DNA from: Pseudomonadales bacterium
GTDB taxonomy: Bacteria > Pseudomonadota > Gammaproteobacteria > Pseudomonadales > DT-91
Length of the DNA stretch: 64,000 nucleotides
Direction of reading: 5' to 3'
NCBI GenBank assembly: GCA_013215055.1
Contig: JABSRQ010000001.1
Span: 1 to 64,000 of the forward strand
The notes beneath the pieces were generated by a model. The model saw only the letters and a program-made list of their open reading frames with translations, did no database searches and had not been told where the DNA came from. Shown here piece by piece: positions 1-10,280 of the stretch (positions are counted from its first letter, which is position 1; every line of letters starts with the position of its first letter). The position numbers and the translations under genes were made by a program.

Positions 1-2
1 AT

Positions 3-1172
3 CAAAAGGCCAAGCCCAAGGGTAAGGGCTTTGATTTGCTGATGGATAAGCTCGCCAATTTTGTTATCTACCGTTATCGCATGCTGTTGTTTGTATCGCT
101 ATTGGTCTCCATCGCCAGTATTTATCTGGCTTTTCAAAATGTGATTAATAACAAGATGGCTGAAGCGATTAGTAAGCCGCATCATATTCGTGAAAGCAAT
201 GATATGGTGGATAAATATCTGGGTGGAATTTACAACATTCAGTTCCAGATAGCGGCTAAAGCAGGGCTTAGTATCAGTGAACCCGAATACTTGCAGAATC
301 TAGATGCCTTCACCACCTTTTTACGTCAGCAGCCGGAGGTGACAAATGTTTACAGTTTTTCCGATGTGATGAAACGTTTAAATCAAAATTTACATGCTGA
401 TGATCCCACCTTTTATAACATCCCTGAAAATCGAGAGCTGGCGGCCCAGTATCTGCTTTTGTATGAGATGTCTCTGCCTGCAGGCATGGATTTAAGTAAC
501 CAGCTGGCCATCGATAAAAGTTCAAGTCGACTGGTGGTGACCTTTGTAAATACGGATACCGCCGGCATCATCGATATTCGCCAGCGCATCAAAAGCTGGC
601 AGCTGCAAAATTTACCCGATTACATGTTTTATGAAGGCACTAGTTACACCACGATCTGGACAGAACTTACCATGAACGCCTTACGTTTCAGTATTAAGGG
701 CGCGTTATTGGCTTTGTTTTTGATATCGCTGGTGTTGATGCTGGTATTCAGGTCGGTTAAATATGGCTTGATTAGTTTGATTCCCAACTTGTTGCCGGCG
801 GCTATCGGTTTTGCCTTTTGGTATTTGTATAACGGCGAATTAAATTTTGGTTTGATGATGGTGTTAACCATTACCATTGGTATTGTGGTTGATGATACCG
901 TGCATTTTCTGAGTAAATATAAGCGCGCGCTGGAGCACAGTGGTGGTGATGCGGCTGAGGCAGTTCGTCAGGCATTTGCCAATGTGGGGCCGGCCTTATT
1001 CGTGACCACGCTGGTATTGATCACCGGTTTTGCGGTGATGGTAACATCCCAGTTTGTTGATAATAGCACCCAAGGGTTATTGATCTGTGTAGTGCTGCTG
1101 GCGGCACTGATATTGGATTTTTTCATGCTGCCTCCTTTATTGTTATTGTTTGATAAGATGAAAAGAGCTTAA
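3..1172 (+). CDS. RND/MMPL-family exporter, C-terminal part (runs off left edge)
   Basis: The frame is open to the first bases of the window, so the 5' part of the gene lies outside; the first ATG (42) and a TTG (36) are probably internal. What remains looks like the second half of an MMPL-type RND exporter: a membrane segment just after the edge, a periplasmic loop of about 190 residues, then a cluster of hydrophobic helices with the conserved GIVVDDTVHF stretch, where paired acidic residues in TM4-type helices normally carry the proton relay. Such proteins export lipids or hydrophobic molecules across the inner membrane using proton flow. The protein ends in a short basic tail. The substrate cannot be told from the sequence. 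Confidence 0.85.
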   Translation, partial: QKAKPKGKGFDLLMDKLANFVIYRYRMLLFVSLLVSIASIYLAFQNVINNKMAEAISKPHHIRESNDMVDKYLGGIYNIQFQIAAKAGLSISEPEYLQNLDAFTTFLRQQPEVTNVYSFSDVMKRLNQNLHADDPTFYNIPENRELAAQYLLLYEMSLPAGMDLSNQLAIDKSSSRLVVTFVNTDTAGIIDIRQRIKSWQLQNLPDYMFYEGTSYTTIWTELTMNALRFSIKGALLALFLISLVLMLVFRSVKYGLISLIPNLLPAAIGFAFWYLYNGELNFGLMMVLTITIGIVVDDTVHFLSKYKRALEHSGGDAAEAVRQAFANVGPALFVTTLVLITGFAVMVTSQFVDNSTQGLLICVVLLAALILDFFMLPPLLLLFDKMKRA

Positions 1173-1454
1173 AGGTTTTATCCAGATAAACCTAAATACA
1201 GGATTGGTCGCAGCAACTGCGGCCACTACCCCAAGCGATAACTCATAGTTTCAGTATTTCCCTTCTCTAATTAACGCCTGTTAATCCAAGACATATAATT
1301 CCATTCATTCCGCCACTGAATAAATGATATTCCCTTTTAGGGCATTATCACTATCAATCAGAACGATATAATCCCTCCCTTCAGAACTGCCTCTATCTCT
1401 CTACCGTCATAGACATCCAACTCAAAAGGATGGTTGGCGATTTCAGGTCTTTTT

Positions 1455-3290
1455 ATGCTCCCTGCAGTATTAAATCAGCTTAGAACCTTATTACATTTTT
1501 CCTTGCTTAGCTCCGTGCTAACACTGAGCATTATCCTTGCGTATATATCACTGGCCGATACCGGCGCCGTTTTTACTGCCAGCTTTTATGTATTATCGAT
1601 TCTTGGTTATTATGTTTTTTTAGCCGTGTTTATTACCCTGGGTCTGTATCCTCTTGCGTTTATTCCGGTACTGCATCTTGCGGTGATCTTACCCAAGGTG
1701 ATTTTGGATTTTATTCTGCTGTGTAACTTCTTTGTTTTTCGCCTCTACAAATTTCACATCGATATGATGTTTATCAATATGGCGATTCATGATGCCAAGG
1801 GCATAGGTCTCTCACCACAACTTATTTTTATTGCATTAATCGCCTTTATCCTGGTGCTGGGTTTTAACCTCTTTATCTATGCCAGAGCCAAGCGCAGTGT
1901 ATCCAAACACACACTAAAGTCGTTTTTCACAATTTGCCTGATTGTGCTTTCTGGCCAATGTATTCACAGCTGGGCCGCCTATTTTAATCAGCATGAAATC
2001 ACCCAATTAAATCCTTATTTCCCCTATTATTTATCCTCCACGGCGACCATGAAAATTGACCGCCTAAAACATGATTATCCTTTTATTATCCCGGAAAATT
2101 TTGAAATATCGGCAGCCCCAAATAAGGATGAAAAAAAACATAAAAACGCCCTGCTGCACTACCCGAAAAATGTGATCGATGTTGAGTTGAATGCCACGAA
2201 TAAACCCAATATATTATTATTTGTTTTGGAGAGTTGGCGCGCCGATATGCTCACCGCCGAGGTGATGCCCAATTTACAGCAGTTTGCCGATCAGAATCTG
2301 TATTATTCGCAGCACTTCAGCGGCGGTAATGTGACCGTCACCGGGTTATTTTCTCTGATGTATGGCCTGCATCCCAGCTATATGAATACGATGCAATCCA
2401 ATCCATTTCAAAACCAGACACTGCTAACAAAAACTTTGGCCGATATGGGTTATTCCATTGAAGCCTTCACATCGAGTAATTTAAACCGTTTTTCCCTGAA
2501 GGATATGTTCTTTGGCCAGATTCCGGATCAACGTTTTAATATGCATATTAACACCAGCTCGGTAGAAGATGATTTACAGGTGGTTGCCGATGTTAAACAA
2601 TCGTTGAGCCGCAGTGCTGTTGGTCAACCCTGGTTCAAATTTGTCTTTTTAACATCCTCTCATCATAACTATGATTACCCGGAAAAATTTAAACGCTTCA
2701 CACCGCTACCCAGCAATGCAGAAGGTTTTCTCTTTGATCAAAACAGCGATGCCGACCTTTATATCAATGATTATAAAAATGCATTGGGTTTTATGGATAG
2801 CCTCTTTGCCGAGATCAATACGGCATTAAAAGAACGCGGTGATGATAATACGATTGTTATCGTCACCTCCGATCATGGTGAAGAGTTTAACGATAATCAT
2901 GCCGGCCATTGGGGCCATGGAAGGAACTTCACCCGGGCTCAAACCCATGTACCGTTAATCATTAAAATGCCGGGACAAACCAAACCGCAGATCATCAATC
3001 AACGTTCGGCTCATGTAGATATCGTTCCCACACTTTTGTTAAAGGCAGGTGTGAAGAATCCCGTCTCTGACTTCAGTTCGGGTTATGATTTATTTCATTT
3101 ACCCAAACAGCGTAATATCGTTGCAGCCAGTTATAAAGACAAAGCTTATATCGTCGGCGAGACGATTTATTCAACCGGATTGTTCACCGACAGTTATGCT
3201 CTGGATAACTTCAATCTAAAAAATACGGACTTTGATTTCAGCGCCATACAATCAGCCAAACAAGAAGAGCGAGACTTCTATCTTGAATAA
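1455..3290 (+). CDS. YejM/LTA-synthase-like membrane sulfatase-fold protein
   Basis: The N-terminal part has about five hydrophobic segments and a segment (FRLYKFHIDMMFIN) like the DUF3413 region of YejM/PbgA. It is followed by a periplasmic alkaline-phosphatase/sulfatase fold beginning at PNILLFVLESWRADM. A TVTG segment sits where the nucleophile Thr of LTA synthases lies, and TSDHGEEF plus HWGHGRNF supply metal-ligand-type Asp/His residues. YejM relatives control LpxC and lipid A in Enterobacteria, while other relatives are phosphoglycerol or phosphoethanolamine transferases; which applies here is not decided. ATG 1455 is chosen; a TTG at 1434 in the same frame is less likely. It converges on the TonB receptor gene with a 46-bp gap. 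Confidence 0.75.
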   Translation: MLPAVLNQLRTLLHFSLLSSVLTLSIILAYISLADTGAVFTASFYVLSILGYYVFLAVFITLGLYPLAFIPVLHLAVILPKVILDFILLCNFFVFRLYKFHIDMMFINMAIHDAKGIGLSPQLIFIALIAFILVLGFNLFIYARAKRSVSKHTLKSFFTICLIVLSGQCIHSWAAYFNQHEITQLNPYFPYYLSSTATMKIDRLKHDYPFIIPENFEISAAPNKDEKKHKNALLHYPKNVIDVELNATNKPNILLFVLESWRADMLTAEVMPNLQQFADQNLYYSQHFSGGNVTVTGLFSLMYGLHPSYMNTMQSNPFQNQTLLTKTLADMGYSIEAFTSSNLNRFSLKDMFFGQIPDQRFNMHINTSSVEDDLQVVADVKQSLSRSAVGQPWFKFVFLTSSHHNYDYPEKFKRFTPLPSNAEGFLFDQNSDADLYINDYKNALGFMDSLFAEINTALKERGDDNTIVIVTSDHGEEFNDNHAGHWGHGRNFTRAQTHVPLIIKMPGQTKPQIINQRSAHVDIVPTLLLKAGVKNPVSDFSSGYDLFHLPKQRNIVAASYKDKAYIVGETIYSTGLFTDSYALDNFNLKNTDFDFSAIQSAKQEERDFYLE

Positions 3291-3336
3291 GGCTTTAAAT
3301 TTCAGCCATTAAACCTTTGCTATTCCTACGACTCGA

Positions 3337-5628
3337 TTAATACTGGTACAGCACATCAACACCCACCGTTCTGGGTCTATTAATATAATCAAACATGCCC
3401 CTTTGGCCATGATTGGGGTTGCGCTGTACCCCAGTGATCACACGTCGATTGACAATATTATTGATGAACAGCCCGGTACGCCACTGCCCAGTGCCAATAA
3501 AACCACGGGCATTAAAAAGGCTATAGCCCTGTAAGACCCTATAACCCTCATGCTCATCATTCAGCTGTGTGGTGACATTAGAGATGTGCTGAGCATTCAC
3601 TGCAGCCTCAACATCCAGCCCCATCAGCGAATGATTGTATATTAACTCCAGAAATAGCTGATTGCGCGGAGAGCCTGGCAGCCGGTCATTTTTATAGCCG
3701 TTATCACCGCTGCCATCGATATCATTATAACTGAGCGCATGCTCGGTTAATGATGCGTCGCTGAAGGCATAACTACCATTAAGCTGCCATGTTTCACTGA
3801 GCATAAACGACACACTTAATTCCATACCATAAGAGCGGCCATCATTGGCATTGGTGATATACGAATACAATCTACCCGAACTGGGTGCAACCGTATACGC
3901 GAGAAGCTGGATATCGGACCAGTCAATATAAAACAGCGCCGCATCTAATTGCAGACGCTGCTGCCATAAAACACTTTTTAAACCTAATTCATAATTAATG
4001 GCAGTATCAGGATCTCGCGTTCTTAACTCTGCCAGCTCAGCAGGAAGACCGGGATTAGCACCACCACGACGAAAGCCGTCGGCTATATTTGCATAAAGAT
4101 TGATTTCACCATTGAGCCGGTATAGCGCGGAAAATTTAAAGCTGCGGTGATTATCGCGATGTTTAGCTGCATGGCAGTCCGGTGCAACATCGATAATAAA
4201 TAAACAGGCATCGGCACTATCCTCATAAATAAAATAACGCCCACCCACCGTAACATCCAGAGCGGCAGTAACAGGCCAGGTGAACTCACCAAACAGGGCA
4301 ACATCTTTAAAACGCGACTGTTGTTCAGTTTGATAATCATTGAATTCTTCACCTTCAAAATAATCGGTTAAATTATTAGAGCTTGTAGAGAGTAAATTCA
4401 GTTCATTATAAAAAACACCAACCACGACATCACCCAAAGGCGTGGCTGGAATAATCACCTTCAGTTCCAGGGATTGTTGATCAACGCCAACATCACTTTG
4501 GCTATAGTATTGTATGTCTTGTATGTCTTGTATGTCTTGTATGTCTTGTACATCTTTATTGAGCTCATGCAAAAGGCTGGTGAGATCACTCTTGACGTAT
4601 TGCTGCTGATCATAACGAGTTACAGCTAAGGAAAAGGTAAAGCTGTCAAAGTCATAGGACAGCCCAAAATCCAGCACCTCAAATTCACCTTCCATAGGCT
4701 GCAAATACGTGGTACTGGCTAAGTATTCCTGGCCAGTGAAAGTTGGATTATCCGCCTGTCTGTCGCCCACTTCCGTTTCCTGTTGCTGATACATCAGCGA
4801 CACCGTCAGGACATCGATGGGTGTATAAAACAGGCTTAATCTGGCGGCGGTGATGTTGTCGTCATTGATGTCTTTTTCAGGCCCGGTGATTAAATAAGGG
4901 TTATCAATAAAACCGGCATGCCGTGTTTCACTGAGCATAATACGCGCTGCCAGCTGATCATCCACCAGCGGCACGTTAACGACCAGGCCAGTATCATAAT
5001 TTAACGCACTGGCATGTGCAGTTTGAGAAAGCCGGCCCTGGAACTGCAGAAAAAATTCATTGAGTTGTGGTTTATGGGTCTGATAGCGAATCTGTCCCGA
5101 TAAGGAAGAGGCGCCATAGAGCGTGCCCTGCGGCCCTCGCAATACGTCTATCTGTTGCAGATCTTTTAATACCAGCTGCGGCGGTGAAAAATAGCCCTGC
5201 AGCGGAATATTATCCACATAGGTCACCACCGTCGCGCCATCCGTGCCACTATCATTGGTGCCCATGCTTCTGAAGCTGATACCGCGCATGATGACAGGAG
5301 AGCTATTTCTGGCACCATTATCCTGCACAAACAAGCCCGGCACTCTCGCCGCGACATCTTCAATTTTTTCCGGCGGGTCAGCGTTGAGCTGTTGTTGATT
5401 CAGACTGGTGACGGCACCGGCATAATCTGCTGCATTTACCGGCCTCTTAAGCCCAAGGATCAGGGTCTCTTCAACCTTCTGATTCTCTACTTTCTCGTCA
5501 ACTACAACATCTACAGATGACTCAATAGTTTCAGCAATAGCAGAAGGCAGCATCAAACTGGTACTGGAAAAAATGGTGAAAACCCTGAGCATACGCCTCA
5601 GGCATAGTGGTTTACTACAGTGATACAT
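3337..5628 (-). CDS. TonB-dependent outer-membrane receptor
   Basis: This is a 763-residue receptor with a signal peptide ending near SAIA/E (residues 32-33), a plug domain (about 55-170, with IEDVAARVPGLFVQ, PVIMRGISFR and IDVLRGPQGTLYG) and a beta-barrel that ends in an aromatic residue (QY), as is usual for BAM-assembled proteins. VEETLILG before the plug may be the TonB box. Such receptors import iron chelates, vitamins or carbohydrates across the outer membrane; the ligand is not evident and no regulator or permease is adjacent. The barrel carries an in-frame run of (DIQ)4 encoded by a 9-bp tandem repeat. A second ATG 12 codons in could also be the start. Confidence 0.9.
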   Translation of the reverse strand: MYHCSKPLCLRRMLRVFTIFSSTSLMLPSAIAETIESSVDVVVDEKVENQKVEETLILGLKRPVNAADYAGAVTSLNQQQLNADPPEKIEDVAARVPGLFVQDNGARNSSPVIMRGISFRSMGTNDSGTDGATVVTYVDNIPLQGYFSPPQLVLKDLQQIDVLRGPQGTLYGASSLSGQIRYQTHKPQLNEFFLQFQGRLSQTAHASALNYDTGLVVNVPLVDDQLAARIMLSETRHAGFIDNPYLITGPEKDINDDNITAARLSLFYTPIDVLTVSLMYQQQETEVGDRQADNPTFTGQEYLASTTYLQPMEGEFEVLDFGLSYDFDSFTFSLAVTRYDQQQYVKSDLTSLLHELNKDVQDIQDIQDIQDIQYYSQSDVGVDQQSLELKVIIPATPLGDVVVGVFYNELNLLSTSSNNLTDYFEGEEFNDYQTEQQSRFKDVALFGEFTWPVTAALDVTVGGRYFIYEDSADACLFIIDVAPDCHAAKHRDNHRSFKFSALYRLNGEINLYANIADGFRRGGANPGLPAELAELRTRDPDTAINYELGLKSVLWQQRLQLDAALFYIDWSDIQLLAYTVAPSSGRLYSYITNANDGRSYGMELSVSFMLSETWQLNGSYAFSDASLTEHALSYNDIDGSGDNGYKNDRLPGSPRNQLFLELIYNHSLMGLDVEAAVNAQHISNVTTQLNDEHEGYRVLQGYSLFNARGFIGTGQWRTGLFINNIVNRRVITGVQRNPNHGQRGMFDYINRPRTVGVDVLYQY
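4511..4555 (-). repeat. 9-bp in-frame tandem repeat in TonB receptor
   Basis: The plus-strand unit TGTATGTCT occurs four times perfectly (4511-4546) and once degenerate (TGTACATCT). Read on the coding strand it gives DIQ repeats in a probable barrel loop. Gain or loss of units would change loop length without a frameshift. Confidence 0.9.
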
Positions 5629-5868
5629 CTAAGGTTTTTTCGACTACAGGTGATTTATTATAATTATTTTTATGTCAGTTTAGCTGCCATTTTTAATGCT
5701 TCGCATTCTACACGATTTTTGATACTCACGCTGCTACACACGTATCAGTCTCTGATACTCAACGTAAACGGCTTTACCTTCAGCCACTCAAAATATTTAA
5801 TCGAGGCCAATGATTTACAGCCATATCGCTGTATGCCTATGGGAAATTACGCATAAAAAAGGTCAATA

Positions 5869-5961
5869 ATGAAAAAAATAACCAAGCTCTATTACTCTTC
5901 TTCTGTCTGTTAGTGACAGCCTGTGATGAGCAGTTTTTTAAATCGATTGACTACCCCAGGA
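5869..5961 (+). pseudogene. lipoprotein gene remnant with poly-A frameshift, cut by a repeat copy
   Basis: ATG 5869 is followed by a run of seven A. As written the frame stops after 14 codons, but one extra A would give MKKNNQALLLFFCLLVTACD, a convincing lipoprotein signal with lipobox LVTAC. The coding-like sequence then runs into an inverted copy of the dispersed repeat at about 5962, so the rest of the gene is lost or displaced. Short open frames after the repeat (6056-6285) are all interrupted. This reads as a decayed lipoprotein gene; its function is unknown. Confidence 0.45.
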
Positions 5962-6056
5962 TTAATATTTACTTGCTAGAATTTAAGGTTTTAACCAAGG
6001 AATATTTCAGGTGGTACATAGAGATTGAAGCAATTAAGTCTTAATACTTCTTATGC
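5962..6056 (-). repeat. dispersed repeat copy R0 (inverted, internally deleted)
   Basis: Read on the minus strand, 6056-6006 matches the first 50 bp of the family (the CTTCAATCTCTATGTACC region is nearly unchanged). After a deletion of roughly 60 bp, 6003-5962 matches the hairpin portion (GGTTAAAACCTTAAATTCTA). It is the only copy found on the minus strand and the most diverged one. Confidence 0.7.
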
Positions 6057-6281
6057 TCTGAAAAATAGTGAGGTACAGAATTGGGTCCGTATTTTTTGTT
6101 ATACATTGATGCTCGAAAAATATCTCGGGGCGGAAGTTGTACCACAGGTAAATGAAAGCCCCATATCGAGCGTTACAGCGAGTAACGCTAGCCCAAGGTC
6201 AACAAACATTATTTAAACTGTTTTTATAACAATCTTTATCAGGCCAAATACAAAGCCACCATTCAGATTCAAAACGGTGAT

Positions 6282-7802
6282 TTAAGATTGCACACAGGAA
6301 AAATTCTTCTCATCATTTTTGTCACCTATGCCTTTAAATTTGGCCAGTTTAGGATACACACAGAGCGGTCGGCTAAACGCAATTTTTGGAGTGACTTCTA
6401 CAGCGGGAGAAAGGTGTGGCATCGCGATCGTCTTTCCGGGTTGTTGGGCGATGATTCTGTCGGGTGCATTACCCTCCTCCCGCCAGTCAACCAGCGGGGC
6501 GACATAATCAGCCATCCACGCACCAGGGCCGCCAGCACAATGATTCATACCTGGGACCATAAACAGACGAAAAAATTGGCTCACTTTTTTCCTGCCGCCC
6601 AGTTCATTTTCAATATCACTTAAATAATCTATCGCTCGCTGGGGGCGCAGAGGATAATCATTCCAGCCCTGATACATCAGCAGCTTACCGCCATTAGCCC
6701 TGAACTCCGACAGATCGCCATAGACATCCAGAGCGGCGGTGACTTGTTTGAGTTTATAACGATCATTGACGGTATCAAATTTATTAACATCAAAACCTGG
6801 CTCATGGCGCATTAACAGTGTCACTAATTCATCAATCGTACTGATCACGGTTTTTCCATCAACGATCTTATTTGGCAGCTGCCAAAAGGCCCAGTCACCA
6901 GCGGCCTCTGCTCCAGGTAATACGCCAGGGGAGATGATATTACCTTGAGCATCTTTAACATCGCTATACACACTTTCTGCGGTCTTTAGCTGACCAGCTG
7001 TCAGGCAATTTTTTTGTTGACCTTTATTGCATTGCAGCTTGCTTAGATCAAACACATCTGCTGTGCACTTTCTGGGATCGTTGATGACACCATCGGCTAC
7101 ACCGTCCAGCAAATCGCAGGCGGCTTTAGAAGCTTTATCCAGCGTTAACAGTGTATCCGCAGTTAAAGGGTTGGCTTGCTGTGCTCGGGATTGCCCCATC
7201 ATCCAGGCGCTCATTTCCTCAAACCTGAACAATGGCGCACCCGCGATGATGCCATCATAATCCTCGGGATAACGTTCAGCTTCTAACAAAGCAGCTCTGC
7301 CACCATTTGAACAACCATTAAGATAGGCGTAATCAATATCGGCACCATAAAAGTGGCTGATCGTTTTCTTGGCTGCCAGCGTCGAAAGGTGAACACCTCT
7401 ATAGGCATAATTGAGCAATGCTTCAGGTTGACGATAGAAAGCCTTGCCAGCGCTGGCTTCATGCCCGGTATCGGTAGACGCCATCGCAAAACCCTTGTGC
7501 AGCAAGCTGGTCGTATCGCCAATCACACCGGCATCACCACCCACCGCTGAAAACATCATACGCCCATTCCAATCTTTAACAGGCAAGGTGACTTCAAATC
7601 GAATTGCACTATTTATCACGCCGCGCACTCGACAATAGGCAGGCAAGGCATCGCTGGCCGGAATTAAAACGCCCGGTTCCATAGCATGAGATAAATCACT
7701 GAGTCGGTACAATTTGTGACAACGGGTTTCCACAGCGTCTGCAGAAAATGCAGAGTGTGATATCGAGATCAATAAAAAGAATGTAAAAATTATTGCCTTC
7801 AT
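6282..7802 (-). CDS. tannase/feruloyl esterase family protein (secreted)
   Basis: A Sec signal peptide (residues 1-20, HSAFSA/D) precedes a 506-residue alpha/beta hydrolase of the tannase/feruloyl-esterase family. The family motif GCSNGG lies at 163-168, making Ser165 the likely nucleophile; PGMNHCAGGPGAW near the C-terminus holds the likely catalytic His. Members cleave ester bonds of gallate, ferulate or phthalate-type aromatic esters, usually in the periplasm or outside the cell. The length is normal for bacterial members. The gene stands alone; its 3' end lies next to the decayed lipoprotein and R0 region. The natural substrate is unknown. Confidence 0.88.
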   Translation of the reverse strand: MKAIIFTFFLLISISHSAFSADAVETRCHKLYRLSDLSHAMEPGVLIPASDALPAYCRVRGVINSAIRFEVTLPVKDWNGRMMFSAVGGDAGVIGDTTSLLHKGFAMASTDTGHEASAGKAFYRQPEALLNYAYRGVHLSTLAAKKTISHFYGADIDYAYLNGCSNGGRAALLEAERYPEDYDGIIAGAPLFRFEEMSAWMMGQSRAQQANPLTADTLLTLDKASKAACDLLDGVADGVINDPRKCTADVFDLSKLQCNKGQQKNCLTAGQLKTAESVYSDVKDAQGNIISPGVLPGAEAAGDWAFWQLPNKIVDGKTVISTIDELVTLLMRHEPGFDVNKFDTVNDRYKLKQVTAALDVYGDLSEFRANGGKLLMYQGWNDYPLRPQRAIDYLSDIENELGGRKKVSQFFRLFMVPGMNHCAGGPGAWMADYVAPLVDWREEGNAPDRIIAQQPGKTIAMPHLSPAVEVTPKIAFSRPLCVYPKLAKFKGIGDKNDEKNFSCVQS

Positions 7803-8307
7803 GGCATCAGCTCCGAGTCATTCGAAATAACACTTTACATTAGCCTGTACAGCATTGAAATATCATGCCCATATAAAAATATGGGGCTGGGTGTTAAATG
7901 ACATATTTTCTATTTATTGATGATGGCAGAAAAAATCCAAGGCCACCTGAAAATATTCTGGCATCACCGGAGGCCTGGCCTGCGTAGAAAACAACATGCG
8001 GCTCCAATAGGAATGTAAATTTTCTTCTTTTTTATCCCATACCTAACAAATAAATCGAGTATGAATCTCCTTCCCTGTCGAACATCAACCAGAATGATAT
8101 TGCTGCTAGCATATGAATAATAATGCCCTCCAAATAAATATTCTATATTTGAGAAGGCATCAAACAAACGTGTTTTTTTAATGACCGATGATAGCTATAT
8201 CAGCCCAATACGCCACAATAAACTCCACATAAAAGCCACAACAAAGGGGCAGGCATATTATTCGCATTCAGATGACATCCCTGTCTCTGATGGGCTAAAT
8301 ACTTGAA
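7803..8307. other. intergenic stretch, no gene recognised
   Basis: This is 505 bp between two minus-strand hydrolase genes. It must hold the promoter of the tannase-family gene and the 3' region of the alpha/beta-hydrolase gene. A 67-codon minus-strand frame (7964-8167) has no start context or recognisable composition and is not called. Confidence 0.5.
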
Positions 8308-9972
8308 CTAAAGTGTCGAAGGGTAACTACCACCAAAGGGCACCAAATCTTGCTGACAAGCCAGATTTTCATCCGGCAATATTCCCGTCACCAGATAAGA
8401 GATGATCGCATTGTCACCACAGCTGGACATACCTAACACGCCATGGCCCCATCCCTCTACTGTGAGCAGATGACTGTTGGGCATAAGTTCATGTGCAGCT
8501 AAAGCAGCTTGATAAGGGCTGGCCGGATCAAAGGTGGATGTCACCAATAAAACAGGCTTGTTAGTCTGTTTATTAAAAGGACCTGTATAGCGGCTATCCT
8601 GTGAGCCAGTCCAGGAATGACAAGTGCTAATTCCCCAGCCCCATTGCTGTGCCGAAAAATATCCGCGTTCAATATCGGCATTAATGGCCAGCTCCCACAT
8701 ATCGTAGTAGGCCGGGTTATCAGTATCCGCGCAGATAATCGCAAAAGCACTAACGCCATGCTGTGGCAACACTGGTGGTTCATGGCCAAAGTTCATACTT
8801 AAACCCAAGGACACAGGAGTATTAGTGATGGTTTCGAACATGATATTCATTTCAATACCAGCTAACTGATTAGCCAATTCAGGCCAAAGCGTTATATCCC
8901 TAAGTGCCAAATCAATTTGAAATAAGAAAGCATGAAACTGCAGTACGGTCGTCGTTTGATCCGGCAACATCATTTCTAAAGGCTGCTCTTTGAGACGTTG
9001 ATGAATCGCCCAGAAACGCTGCTCGGCATTCCCCGCAAAGGTACACTGCTCTGCTCCCCCCTCATCACAAAGACGGAAAAATTCATTTAAGGTATCCTGA
9101 GCTCCCATGGCCGAATTAGTCCGATTCCATAGCGGTAATGTCTCGGCATCATCGCCATAACCGGTAGTCCAGGCGATAGGATCGATGATGCCATCTAACA
9201 CTACAAGGCCCACGTTTTCTGGAAAGATATTGACGTACGTTTCCCCCAGAAAAGAACCATAGGAAGCACCAAAATAATTCAATTCTTCATCACCCACGGC
9301 CTGACGCATTAAATCCATATCTCTGGCGGCATCGGCGGTAGACATGTGATGAATTAGCTCTGAAGAATTTTGCGCACATAATGCACTATAAGCTTCATCG
9401 CTTGCCTTCCAGGTAACAATGTCACCGGTAGTCAAAGGATAGCCCGTAGTGATTAGCACTTCATAATCACTTTCTTCTTTAAAACACTCAAGCTGATCAC
9501 TACGGCCTATGCCACGCTGATCAAAGGCAATAATGTCATAATGCGCACGTAATATATCGGGCACCACCTCCGTCGCACCTGCTTTAAAAAGTTCTATGCC
9601 TGAAGGACCTGGACCACCTGGATGGAAAAACAAGGAGCCGCGTTTAAATTCGGGTTGCGTCGAAGGAATGCGCAACATCGCAATGGCCACCTGTTTTTCA
9701 TCGCTAGGGTCCTGATGATTCATAGGCACATAGAGAGTTGTACACTCAAAAGGAAAATCCCCACCTTCATAACAGGATTGCCAAACCAGTTCTTCTGGTA
9801 TGACAATAGGCGGTTCTTGTTCTTCCGGCATGGGATCAACCACTGCGGGTTTTTCACCGGCTGGTTGAACGTTAACCGGAGCATTATTTGACGATGTTTT
9901 ATCATCGTCATCATCACAGGCTGCGACTAACAGACAGCATGACGTTAAAATTATTTTATTCAGTAGTTGCAT
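8308..9972 (-). CDS. secreted alpha/beta-hydrolase lipoprotein (TAP-like peptidase family)
   Basis: This encodes 554 residues. The start at 9972 is preferred because GGGGAT lies 8 bp upstream; the longer TTG start five codons earlier overlaps that ribosome site. The signal ends in lipobox LVAAC with Cys19, followed by an Asp-rich linker. The catalytic domain has the oxyanion loop HPGGPGPSG (about 117-125), the nucleophile elbow GASYG (Ser237), and near the C-terminus a LVTSTFDPASP strand and GWGHG, giving Asp and His. The layout matches tripeptidyl-aminopeptidase/proline-iminopeptidase-like secreted hydrolases with a TAP-like C-terminal domain. It probably trims peptides or esters at the cell envelope. 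Confidence 0.85.
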   Translation of the reverse strand: MQLLNKIILTSCCLLVAACDDDDDKTSSNNAPVNVQPAGEKPAVVDPMPEEQEPPIVIPEELVWQSCYEGGDFPFECTTLYVPMNHQDPSDEKQVAIAMLRIPSTQPEFKRGSLFFHPGGPGPSGIELFKAGATEVVPDILRAHYDIIAFDQRGIGRSDQLECFKEESDYEVLITTGYPLTTGDIVTWKASDEAYSALCAQNSSELIHHMSTADAARDMDLMRQAVGDEELNYFGASYGSFLGETYVNIFPENVGLVVLDGIIDPIAWTTGYGDDAETLPLWNRTNSAMGAQDTLNEFFRLCDEGGAEQCTFAGNAEQRFWAIHQRLKEQPLEMMLPDQTTTVLQFHAFLFQIDLALRDITLWPELANQLAGIEMNIMFETITNTPVSLGLSMNFGHEPPVLPQHGVSAFAIICADTDNPAYYDMWELAINADIERGYFSAQQWGWGISTCHSWTGSQDSRYTGPFNKQTNKPVLLVTSTFDPASPYQAALAAHELMPNSHLLTVEGWGHGVLGMSSCGDNAIISYLVTGILPDENLACQQDLVPFGGSYPSTL

Positions 9973-10280
9973 ATGGTTTATCCCCAAAGACTAAAGACGA
10001 CAACTGTGCGCCGCCACGTAAAAATCATGATGTAGACCTTTTTATTATTTCTTATAGGCCTGCATTGATAACGCAGTGATTAAATAAAAATGTCGCCAGG
10101 GGGTAAAGACGAATCCAACAGGTATCAATAACTGATATGAATTTTGTACTTAGGGTATCGTTTCTTTGATAAAAAGATTAAAAATCTCATCTTAAATCGT
10201 TTCTTCACCTTCTTTACAGGGTGATTTGTAGTATAACTCATTTTCGTTATTTCCCTTTCACCGCAGTAGACATTCACACT

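Noticed and set aside
7964..8167. 67-codon minus-strand frame in the intergenic space
   Set aside because: No ribosome site or family resemblance; composition fits non-coding DNA.
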